DNA of 64,000 nt from contig JAHNEJ010003545.1 in NCBI GenBank assembly GCA_022559845.1, forward strand, positions 372,001-436,000, written 5' to 3'. This document shows, in pieces, positions 44,019-54,767 of this stretch. The notes beneath the pieces were generated by a model, which had not been told where the DNA came from, searched no databases, and was given only the letters and a program-made list of their open reading frames with translations. The first letter of the stretch is position 1. Every line of letters starts with the position of its first letter. The position numbers and the translations under genes are program-made. The stretch is from Amorphophallus konjac (lineage: Eukaryota > Streptophyta > Magnoliopsida > Alismatales > Araceae).

Positions 44019-46622
44019 TGTTGCGTTCGGTGCGTTCGATTCAGAGGGGGGGTGAATGAATCAACCCTTTAAAACTTCGCTCAAATTAAAAATTCTTCCT
44101 AATAAAAATAGAAGGCTAATAAGCAATTGCAGAATAACAATGTTAAAGGACACTTAATACCACTGTCAAACATATAGTGTGCGCAGCAATGAAATGAACA
44201 CATATAGAAAATCAACCCATATCGTCCCTATGCATTCATCTAGCGCCAAACACACAAAGAGATCAAACCACTGCACAAAGAGTTTTTAGGTGGTTCAGTC
44301 CTCCAGACCTACGTCCACCCCACACTCAACCCGAGTGTGGATTACTGCTGACTCACAGCTTGCACAGCAGGGCATCACAGCTTGCCATACAACCGCTGAG
44401 CCTCACAGCTTGCTGTCCGAGGTATCCACCTCGCCTGATGAGCCTCACAGCTTGCTGTCCAGAGGAGTCCTCCTCTGCAAAACCGCTGGGCAATACAGCT
44501 TAGCCGTCCAGTGGAATCCTCCACTGTAAATGCTGAGCAACACGGCTTGCTCCGCTGACAAACAGCTTGAAGAAAGGGTATAAAAGAAAACAAGAAGATA
44601 GAAAACCACAGCAACGAAAAGCTATAAACAATGAAGCATGAAATGTATCCCTGCAGGGAATGAAGCTCAAACAATGAGCAAACTCGGATCTGGTTTTAAA
44701 CCAAAGATTTGAGGAACGAAATCCTTCTCTCTCTCTCTTCTTTCTCTTTGGCTACTTTTCTCTTTCTCTTCTTTCTCTTCTGCTTTCACACTCTGCTCTT
44801 CTCTTTTCTCTCCTTTTCTTCTTCTTCTCTTCACACTGGATCATGCAGGCTATCCTCTGCTTCTACCTCTTCTGTTTTGATCAGCCTTCTTCAGACAAAG
44901 GGGTCTTCCTTATATAGCAGTTCCAGCAGGAGCAGCACTGGGTGCGTGTCTTCCATATTTCCCGCCCAGATGTTTTGGCCACGTGTCATCTTCATGTCAG
45001 CCCTTCCAGCCTCGGATCACGTGCCTTTCATTAAGCTCTGCAAGGAGTCCCTGTCAGACACTCGAATAGGATTATCAGTTTAATGTCGACACCTTGTACA
45101 GACTTTATGAAAGCAATGCATGCACAATGATGCAATGTTCAGACTTTGCTGAAGGCTGCCAGTCGATGTATGGACTTGGCTGAAGGCAACACTGAAGTAA
45201 CGTTCAGACTTCATGTATGCAATGCAGTGGCATGTACACACTTTGTGAATGCGAAGCTATAGCATGTATAGACTTCACATATGCAATGCAGAGGCATGTA
45301 CAGACTTTGATTTCGTGCATGAGAAAATAATGTTCAGACTTGCTATAATGCATGCATGATAAAGGAGCAAACGGATGTATAGACTTTAAGTAAAGATGCA
45401 TGAGCAATGTATCGACTTAGCATCTAACTAAGTATGCACAACGACAAGGGATGCTCAGGCATGCAGTCAAGGGATGTACAGACTTAGCAGCTAGATGCAC
45501 ACAATGTATAGACATGATCAATCCTCAACAGATGGATGTATAGACTTAGAAGATATGTGTGTGAATCTCAACAATGTATAGACTATGCATTGTATAGACT
45601 TCATATATGCAGTGCTATGGCATGTGCAGACTTCGTGGATGCAAAGCTAAGGTGTGTACAGACTTAGTGAATGCAACACTAAGGCATGTACAAACTTTAC
45701 TTATGCAAGCGAAGCAGTGCATGGCTGTACAGACTTTGTGTAATGTATGGACTTAGTGTGTGCGAGCATGCTAACATGCAATGTGTAGACATTGAATCAA
45801 AAGGATGCACAGGCTGTACAGACATTCTGTGCTTAACACTTAATCCTGAATGCATGATGTGTAGACGTTGTATAGACTTGCTGAGGTGTGCACAAGGTGA
45901 AGTATGCACAACAGAAATGAATGCATTCACATGCCGTCGACCATTGTACAGACCTCATGTTCACTATGTAGACGTTGTATAGACTTGCTAATGCATTGTG
46001 TGCATACTTTGCGTGCGATGTGCAGACTTCGTGCAATGCATGAAGTAATGTACAGACTTGCTGACAATGAGTGTGCAGACTCTACTTTGAGCAATGCACA
46101 ATGTATAGACTTAGTCATGCGTGCAGCAAAGACAATGTACAGACTATGCCATGCTCACAGTTAATGCATGTGCAGACTTGTATGAGGAACATGCTGTACA
46201 GACTTAGACGAATGAACCACAAGCTGCAATGTGTAGACTTGATCTGAATGCATGGACTATGCCCTTGAAGAGTGTATAGACTTGCTCATGGACTATGCAC
46301 AACGAATGTATAGACTTGCAATGCATGCAGGGCATGTGATGCAATGTACAGATTTTGCCATGCCTACACCAAGACGCTGAAGTCTGTATAGACTTTAACT
46401 TTGAGACACGAGCGTGTGTGTGCAGAATGTACAGACTTGCCGAATGCACTAAGACGCTAAATGAGACACACTGGCTGGCAAACGATTGTATAGACTTGCA
46501 TGAGACACTTCATGAGACGCTGAACAGCCAAGAGTGTATAGACTTCTAAATGCAGACGGATGATGTACAGACTTTCTATATGCTTAGAATGAGACGCTAA
46601 GTAAGACGATGTACAAACTTTG
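44019..46622 (-). repeat. 5' LTR of element C, first part
   Basis: Matches 35347-37937 in order and content, with TATATA at 44911-44916, G-box at 44980-44985 and the motif array from about 45090. It is split by element D; ctttg at 46618-46622 is the target duplication. Confidence 0.94.
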
Positions 46623-48740
46623 TGATGCGGGACGAGACACGAACACGACAAGCTCGCGATCATCCCTTAACGAGGGAAGCGTCGGACGTGCGCGGTTGAG
46701 AAACCGGCAAGAGCTAGGGTGGTCGGCTCGCACTTTCGTGCCCGGTTGAGAAACCGGCAAGAGCTAGGGTGGTCGGCTCGCACTTTCGTGCCCGGATCGG
46801 GTCACGGGACGGTCTCGCTCACTCTCTCGCAGCAACGGTGATATGAAATTATAACGAGCTAGGTCCTAAAACATGCTCTCTAGCAGTGGCATAAACAAGC
46901 ATATATGAAATAAGCGAAATGCCAAGTGTAGGAGCGAAGACGATACCTCCACGCGCTCGGCGTGGGGACGACGGACCCGGACGAAACTCGTACTCCCGGA
47001 ACAATATTACACAATATTACAGAAATGTAAGCCGCTGCCCACTCCACGCAGGGAGGTAAAGGGCTACACAATGGGGTCCGGGAGGACCGAATTCGGGTTG
47101 ACGGGCGGCTTCTCGCGCTGTTTCGGCAACACCCGAACACGTGACGGTGGGGCCCACGTGCTGTCCGGAGGGGCCGTGTGGGACCCGGTGGCACCGCTGT
47201 AGTTGTGGATGCCCGGAGGGTCTCTCCTTGGGATGGCGGCACGCTGGAATGCCGGCCGGAGGCCCGGCGGCTCCGTTCGGCACCGGTCGGAAAAACCGGC
47301 CACGGACCTGCACTTTCTGATTTTCAGCGCGCGCTCGGACGGGAACGGACGCTGCGATCAGATCCGATGTCGGATTGACACGAAATTAGCGCCGTTGGAA
47401 AGCTGACTCGAAGTACTTCAATGTAGGCCTAGAGATCTGGCCTGGATCTTCGCTGATCTTGACTTATGGAATTTACAACCTCCTGTTGTACAGTAACTAA
47501 ACACTCAGATCTGCAGAGCTGATCTCTAATAACTGCCGTTGACCGCTAGGAAGAACTTGGATTCAGACTTCGACTTCTTCATGAAAGTTGTAGGATTTGG
47601 AGTTGGGCAGATGGAAAAGTTGGTTTGGACACGTTTAAATGTGTCTATGAATTTCTATGATTTGTTTACTGGAGGAAGGTCGGATCTGGGATCTGGCTGG
47701 AAGTACTGTAGCTCTGGTAGAACATGAATTTTGAAAAATAGGTAAAAGACTCAACAAAAATTAATAAAAATTGTGGAGGTAGGGAAAAATGGACAGAATT
47801 CCCAGTTAAATTGGGAGGTCTAAAAAAATTTAAAAGGGTGGTAGAAGGGGACGAACTCAAAGGTTCTGTCACTGTAGACAGAGACAGATCTGATCTGAGT
47901 TTGCGGAATGAACGAAGTGGAAACACTATGAAACGGGGGAATTGGGACCTGAATTTTTTTAAGGGGAAGGGACTATAAGAAAGAAACAAACTCTCAAAAT
48001 TTCACGTCGATTGGAAATCGTGGCTGGCTTGAGGAATTTTCTATCTGCACCTCTGTCCAGCAGGACAGAACACCGAAGACGATCCCGTGGCGGCTCGAAG
48101 GCGGCACGAACGGCGGCGGCGGCGGCACAGATGATCACCGGAGGTGAAGAGGGGATGATAGAAGATGAAATCACTCTAGAACTGGAGGTTGGAGGAGATA
48201 AACCAGAGGGAGAGAGGAGGGGCTCAAGAACACTCTTGATTTTCCAACAATTTTCTCTTCATTTCTTCATTAATCTCTAATGACACTATACATAGGCTTA
48301 TATAGAAAATGGCAAGGGGTGGGGGGCTGATAATTTGGTGGGAAATATGTCATTTTCATCCCCCATGTGGTCAAAACTCAAAATAAATAAATTACATATG
48401 AATGGGGCACTCCTTTGACTAGGTAGGTAAGGTAGGTGGCCTACCTTTGAAATTTTAACCCCTTTGTCTCCCATGTGGTCAATTAGCATTCAAACCTTCT
48501 AGATGGCCACCTAGGATGGTTGACCAGCCCCACATGGATGAGGTGGACCAATGGGGAAGGGGAGGGGCCCCCCTAGCTGGACCTACTACACATTTGCACA
48601 AAAACCCACACAATCCAAGGGAATGTCGTGTTGGCTTACAAAGCCGTACAATTGCGCTTATACTTTCCCATGGATATAAAAATAAACTAAAGGACACAAA
48701 TGCAAAATAAAATGTACATGCTCGGCGTCGATTCCCATCA
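46623..48740 (-). repeat. 3' LTR of element D
   Basis: 2118 bp. Minus-strand TATATA at 48299-48304. The U5-side part is GC-rich and holds a 50-bp direct duplication (starting 46693 and 46743) that the related solo LTR at 57808 lacks. Both D LTRs have it, so it predates this insertion. Confidence 0.9.
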
Positions 48741-49170
48741 ACTCTCCCCGGGTGGGAGGAACTCGACCCCGTCGAGTAGGGGTAAGGATGCTCGAATACT
48801 CCGGCGGATCCGTCACCGTGCCAAGTAACGCGGGTACGCTCCACTCCAAGTGACCGTCACCTGCTCATTCCATATATACTCGATATGCACAAACTGCTGT
48901 GGGCTAAAGGTGGACACTCCGAGTGGGGTACTCTCAAAAGGGAAGGAAGCAGCTCGAAGACTCACTAGGAATCACCGCTGAGTCCCAATAGGTGACTGAT
49001 CCGGGTATAGATGTAGAATCGACCCAATACTCATCAAGTGAGTCCACTCGCCTCTTACTCATAAGAGAACGACAACGAGCTTGCACAAGACGCATGCAGA
49101 CAAACAAACGACACACAAACCATGCAAACAAATCACTCAAAACAAAACCACACAAAGAAAAAGCACACTG
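48741..49170. other. Noncoding 3' interior of element D
   Basis: Contains the probable purine tract next to the LTR (48741-48760, sense CCCACCCGGGGAGAGT) and otherwise nothing I recognise. Confidence 0.5.
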
Positions 49171-50493
49171 TTAGTCCGACCCGTTCATGGGTGACGGCGG
49201 ACCAGGACACCCGAATATGTGCCATGCATATACTAGATGTACACGATGGTTGATGGAAGGGAGGACTCCTAGATACCCTAAGATGTACCACTCATGCATT
49301 GGTGACCGATGGGATTTGGGTGAAGAAGAGGTAGGAGATCCAAAACTACCCTCGTCATAATCCCTAGATGTAGAGACGGCTTGCCGAATAGACCGAGGGG
49401 TATGGGTGGAATAGTGAACTCCTTGGAAGAGGTGGAGGGAATGTGATAGCTCGGGAGCTTCACTAGTAGAGGGGTCAAAAGGGTCAAAGAAGGTATGACC
49501 CCGGGAGATGGGTTCCTCCATGACACGGTCCCAATCGTGAAATTCTTGAAGGTGTGAATGGTCACCTTCATCCGCCATAGTGAACGGGACGATGGTCATG
49601 TGAAGAAAATAAACTTCCTCCCTTGGGCAAAAGAGAATGAAGTCGGACTCGGCCGGCATCGGGAGGAGTCGAAGAATCTCCGTGGTGACACACCCCACGG
49701 TGCACATGGAGGTAATGGATCCTAAGGCCAGATAGGTGAAGCTAAGACTAGCGGGTTGGTCAAAGCCTCGGGCCAAAAGATGCGTCAACTCCCATTGTGA
49801 ATATAATCCCATAATAAGGTCATCCAAAGTATCGACATGGTGACTAGACCGAAAAGTTGTGTGGTAGGAGTTGACGGACACCAATGGTAGGGTAGGGTCC
49901 ATAGACGGGTAAGGAAGTGGGATCAAGCCATCCTTGAGCCAACTAAGAAGCGGCTCGGCTATGTATAATGTACCCGTTAGAAATACGGGTGGCTCGGAAT
50001 GAGGTGTCTCCAAGCGCGAATCCGAAGGTGGAGTGGGCCGCTGGGGCTGGGTGGCTGGACATACGGGGTCCCTAAGGGTGATCTTACCGGGTAGGTATGG
50101 TGGGCATAAGGTGCAAGTCCTCTTGTCCCAGTCAAGATTGGCCCTTCTCTCTCCTAACCACTTTTGCCTTAAAATGATGCATGAACCAGCAAGTGTGCCG
50201 ATCCTGCACCATGCACCATCGGTGTAGAGAACAGAGCCGATCCTCTTATAGAACTCAACACAAGCAAAATCACCATCACGGACAATCTCGCCTGTCTTGG
50301 AGAGAGACTCCACGATGTCAAGAGAAACCCAATTATCCGACTCCCTATCGGTGAAATGGAGTTCCGTTGTGGACCCGTTGGGTAGAGCGGCTTTCATAAT
50401 GAGAGGGGCAAAACCAAAGGCTCGGTCCATGAGGACATTCATTTTGGCCACAAAAGTTGACCACTCGGACGTATGGTCTTGGGGATCGGCCAT
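49171..50493 (-). CDS. Uncharacterised 440-aa protein of element D
   Basis: Open from ATG 50493 (context cccATGGCC, a good plant start) to the stop at 49171, without interruption. The upstream 29 codons are open but have no ATG. N-terminal third: MADPQDHTSEWSTFVAKMN, then a region with LHFTDRESDNWVSLDIVESL and YKRIGSVLYTDGAWCRIG; middle: a Pro-rich stretch (TQPQRPTPPSD) and LTGTLYIAEPLLSWLKDG; C-terminal: acidic, then His and Ser-rich. I see no zinc knuckle, DSG protease, YVDD, integrase site or clear transmembrane helix, so it is not a recognisable gag or pol. An intact frame between nearly identical LTRs suggests recent constraint or a young insertion. Function unknown. Confidence 0.6.
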   Translation of the reverse strand: MADPQDHTSEWSTFVAKMNVLMDRAFGFAPLIMKAALPNGSTTELHFTDRESDNWVSLDIVESLSKTGEIVRDGDFACVEFYKRIGSVLYTDGAWCRIGTLAGSCIILRQKWLGERRANLDWDKRTCTLCPPYLPGKITLRDPVCPATQPQRPTPPSDSRLETPHSEPPVFLTGTLYIAEPLLSWLKDGLIPLPYPSMDPTLPLVSVNSYHTTFRSSHHVDTLDDLIMGLYSQWELTHLLARGFDQPASLSFTYLALGSITSMCTVGCVTTEILRLLPMPAESDFILFCPREEVYFLHMTIVPFTMADEGDHSHLQEFHDWDRVMEEPISRGHTFFDPFDPSTSEAPELSHSLHLFQGVHYSTHTPRSIRQAVSTSRDYDEGSFGSPTSSSPKSHRSPMHEWYILGYLGVLPSINHRVHLVYAWHIFGCPGPPSPMNGSD

Positions 50494-50830
50494 GGGTAGT
50501 GGACATGGACATGCATACACACGGTGACAAGACACTAGACCGACTATGCAAGTTTGGAATGCACTAACTAATGCAAACACTGACTAATGCACCTAGACCT
50601 AAACCAATATCCGGTACATGGCGGAGTTAATCGATCCGAAGATCACTCGCGCAAGTGTGCGGTCTTTCCGATAGGTGTAGCCCAACGTTCGGACAACACC
50701 TTTTAAGATACCGAATTATCGGGATGAAATGCAATTTGAAAACACTTTTTTTTTGTTGTTTTGAAATGATGATCCTAGACTCGACTTATACTATGCAAGA
50801 CATATGCAACGACTACCCTAGACTCGACCT
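50494..50830. other. Leader of element D
   Basis: A 337-bp stretch between primer site and ORF. I see no other feature. Confidence 0.5.
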
Positions 50831-50842
50831 GCTCTGATACCA
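50831..50842 (-). other. Primer binding site of element D
   Basis: Minus strand TGGTATCAGAGC, three bases inside the LTR, same tRNA type as A and B. Confidence 0.88.
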
Positions 50843-50845
50843 AAT

Positions 50846-52963
50846 TGATGCGGGACGAGACACGGACACGACAAGCTCGCGATCGTCCCTTAACGAGGGA
50901 AGCGTCGGACGTGCACGGTTGAGAAACCGGCAAGAGCTAGGGTGGTCGGCTCGCACTTTCGTGCCCGGTTGAGAAACCGGCAAGAGCTAGGGTGGTCGGC
51001 TCGCACTTTCGTGCCCGGATCGGGTCACGGGACGGTCTCGCTCACTCTCTCGCAGCAACGGTGATATGAAATTATAACGAGCTAGGTCCTAAAATATGCT
51101 CTCTAGCAGTGGCATAAACAAGCATATATGAAATAAGCGAAATGCCAAGTGTAGGAGCGAAGACGATACCTCCACGCGCTCGGCGTGGGGACGACGGACC
51201 CGGCCGAAACTCGTACTCCCGGAACAATATTACACAATATTACAGAAATGTAAGCCGCTGCCCACTCCACGCAGGGAGGTAAAGGGCTACACAATGGGGT
51301 CCGGGAGGACCGAATTCGGGTTGACGGGCGGCTTCTCGCGCTGTTTCGGCAACACCCGAACACGTGACGGTGGGGCCCACGTGCTGTCCGGAGGGGCCGT
51401 GTGGGACTCGGTGGCACCGCTGTAGTTGTGGATGCCCGGAGGGTCTCTCCTTGGGATGGCGGCACGCTGGAATGCCGGCCGGAGGCCCGGCGGCTCCGTT
51501 CGGCACCGGTCGAAAAAACCGGCCACGGACCTGCACTTTCTGATTTTCAGCGCGCGTTCGGACGGGAACGGACGCTGCGATCAGATCCGATGTCGGATTG
51601 ACACGAAATTAGCGCCGTTGGAAAGCTGACTCGAAGTACTTCAATGTAGGCCTAGAGATCTGGCCTGGATCTTCGCTGATCTTGACTTATGGAATTTACA
51701 ACCTCCTGTTGTACAGTAACTAAACACTCAGATCTGCAGAGCTGATCTCTGATAACTGCCGTTGACCGCTAGGAAGAACTTGGATTCAGACTTCGACTTC
51801 TTCATGAAAGTTGTAGGATTTGGAGTTGGGCAGATGGAAAAGTTGGTTTGGACATGTTTAGATGTGTCTATGAATTTCTATGATTTGTTTACTGGAGGAA
51901 GATCGGATCTGGGATCTGGCTGGAAGTACTGTAGCTCTGGTAGAACATGAATTTTGAAAAACAGGTAAAAGACTCAAAAAAAATTAATAAAAATTGTGGA
52001 GGTAGGGAAAAATGGACAGAATTCCCAGTTAAATTGGGAGGTCTAACAAAATTTAAAAGGGTGGTAGAAGGGGACGAACTCAAAGGTTCTGTCACTGTAG
52101 ATAGAGACAGATCTGATCTGAGTTTGCGGAATGAACGATGTGGAAACACTATGAAACGGGGGAATTGGGACCTGAATTTTTTTATGGGGAAGGGACTATA
52201 AGACAAAAACAAACCCTCAAAATTTCACGTCGATTGGAACTCGTGGCTGGCTTGAGGAATTTTTGAGCTGCACCTCTGTCCAGCAGGACAGAACACCGAA
52301 GACGATCCCGTGGCGGCTCGAAGGCGGCACGAACGGCGGCGGCGGCGGCACAGATGATCACCGGAGGAGAAGAGGGGATGATAGAAGATGAAATCACTCT
52401 AGAACTGGAGGTTGGAGGAGATAAACCAGAGGGAGAGAGGAGGGGCTCAAGAACACTCTTGATTTTCCAACAATTTTCTCTTCATTTCTTCATTAATCTC
52501 TAATGACACTATACATAGGCTTATATAGAAAATGGCAAGGGGTGGGGGGCTGATAATTTCATGGGAAATATGTCATTTTCATCCCCCATGTGGTCAAAAC
52601 TCAAAATAAATAAATTACATATGAATGGGGCACTCATTTGACTAGGTAGGTAAGGTAGGTGGCCTACCTTTGAAATTTTAACCCCTTTGTCTCCCATGTG
52701 GTCAATTAGCATTCAAACCTTCTAGATGGCCACCTAGGATGGTTGACCAGCCCCACATGGATGAGGTGGACCAATGGGGAAGGGGAGGGGCCCCCCTAGC
52801 TGGACCTACTACACATTTGCACAAAAACCCACACAATCCAAGGGAATGACGCATTGGCTTACAAAGCCGTACAATTGCGCTTATACTTTCCCATGGATAT
52901 AAAAATAAACTAAAGGACACAAATGCAAAATAAAATGTACATGCTCGGCGTCGATTCCCATCA
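50846..52963 (-). repeat. 5' LTR of element D
   Basis: 2118 bp, partner of 46623-48740, TATATA at 52522-52527. Followed by the second ctttg (52964-52968). Confidence 0.9.
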
Positions 52964-53682
52964 CTTTGCCAGCATGCTGTGCAAGACAATGTGTAGACTT
53001 GATGTTCGTGCAGCAGTGTATAGATTTTAAAGTCTTGCAAGCTGTGCGATGTATGGACTTGAAGTCTCGCATGCAATGTATAAACTTGCTCAGCCTGAAG
53101 CAAGGCAATGTACAGACTTCTTAACAGACGCATGCAGCAACTGGATGATGTACATACTTCTTATATGCTCAAGTCCAATGTATAGACTTGCTGAGATGAT
53201 GCACCTGAAGAATGTACAGACTTTAACCCTTGAACATGCATGCGATGTAAAGACTTTGCAAATGCTCTAAAGACGGGCTGCACACAGGGTGTAAAGGCTT
53301 GAAGAAATGCTGCAAGTGGATGGCTGTACAGACTTGACCGATCTGGCTGTACAGACTTGATGTGTGTGTGTGCTAGACATTGTATAGACTTGCTGAACTA
53401 CAGACTGAACATATAAGTAGAGAAGCAATGCACAGACCTTAGATCAAGCACAAAACAATTTATGCACTTAGTATGGAACACTGCATGACTTAGCACACTC
53501 ATGCATTCTCCACAGAGCAGATCAGACATAGCACACTCATGCATTCTCCACAGAATAGATCATTTATATGCATTCATGTTGCTATCATTCAATGTGATGT
53601 TCTTAGCAAAATAATATGGTGACTCATTCATGTTGCTATCATTAAAACAAAACATAATCATCAAAGCACAAGGGGCACAACA
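52964..53682 (-). repeat. 5' LTR of element C, second part
   Basis: Resumes the C LTR after the duplicated ctttg and matches 37933-38680. Motif array continues to about 53410. Followed by gcatg (53683-53687), the second copy of the C target duplication. Confidence 0.94.
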
Positions 53683-53687
53683 GCATG

Positions 53688-54767
53688 GAAATGCAAGATA
53701 TTTTTGATTATTTGTGACAAGGAATGAAGATTGTCCATAATGAATCCTTGTTGATTTGGTGAGTAAGAAACCTTGCACCGGTCATAACTATTTCATTATG
53801 ATCATTATCATTATTCTTTTATTATCAATTTTTTATATTTTTTGTTCTTAGTTGTTTTGATCTTATTGCATTTTGTTATTTTGATTTTATCATTATTTTT
53901 ATTATTTTGATCTTTTATTATATTTTTTATTATTTTGATTTTGTTACATTATTTTTTTATTATTTTATTATTTTGATTTTATTACATTATTTGTTTTGAT
54001 CTGATTTTATTTTTTTGCTTTGGTTTTGTTATATTATTCTTTTTATTATTTCGACTTTCTTACATTTTTTTGATTTGATTATGTTTTTCTTATTTTTGTT
54101 GTGACTTAATGAACAAATAAAATTTTGGTAACATCTCCCCCTGTCCAAGAGTATATCGAGGGGATATAGCAGGTGCTCATCTATAGAAGTCTGAGATGAT
54201 CCATTAATCGTCCAAGTGTGCATAAAGCGTTAGCACCTGGGCCCATATCGAATGTAGTATCCCAGAGGGCTAGCCCACTAGGAGGTTCAGTTCATCAGAG
54301 GGGTTTCTCGATCATGTCTGTGCAAATCTTTTGACCCACCCTTGACACTGTTTCATACGCATGTAGGCTCAAAGGCAAATCGGCATAACCTCGGGCCATT
54401 GAGTCTGGGGTTAAGGAGCATCAATCTGGGACTAATTTATGCTGAAAATGTAGCAATGCCATGGGTAACACCCTGTGCACATGTTTACCTATGATTCGGC
54501 ATGATTTAATGTTAAGAAAGGAGACAAAATCTAGAAAGAGTAGGTCTGACCCAAGGGGTTATCAGTCCCGAAGCAAGGTCTGGTCATGGCCATGGCAGGT
54601 CAAACCCGTATGCCCAAACCATGCTCGCAATAGGCCTTATTTATATTCCCTTTATTCATGATTCAAGGGCACCAGATCGGATTAAATGGCTACAAAAGGG
54701 CAATCTTGAGAGCTCCAGCTGGGGCAGTATAGCACAGAGTGAAGCCTAGTGATCAATAGTAACATGA
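53688..54767. other. Intergenic DNA with T-rich tract
   Basis: 53790-54110 is a low-complexity run built from TTATTATTTTGATTTTA-like words. It is followed by a CATCTCCCCCTGTCC region that resembles the sequence after the second T-rich tract at 59930-60190. No gene is seen. Confidence 0.5.

Larger units (their letters stand above)
46623..52963 (-). mobile_element. Element D: non-autonomous LTR retrotransposon
   Basis: A complete 6341-bp element: two LTRs of 2118 bp each (46623-48740 and 50846-52963) ending TGATG...CATCA, a 2105-bp interior, an initiator-Met-type primer site at 50831-50842, and target duplication ctttg on both sides. There is no gag, protease, RT or integrase; the only substantial ORF is unrecognised. 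LTRs are nearly identical; in the first 80 bp I count three differences, all transitions. Confidence 0.92.

Noticed and set aside
47017..47313. GC-rich ORFs of 98-120 codons in the D LTR, on both strands
   Set aside because: They overlap one another on both strands in a GC-rich part of the LTR, occur in both LTRs and show no domain.
50831..50842. TGGTATCAGAGC as part of a tRNA gene
   Set aside because: Only the 3'-end complement is present, each time right beside an LTR; these are primer sites.
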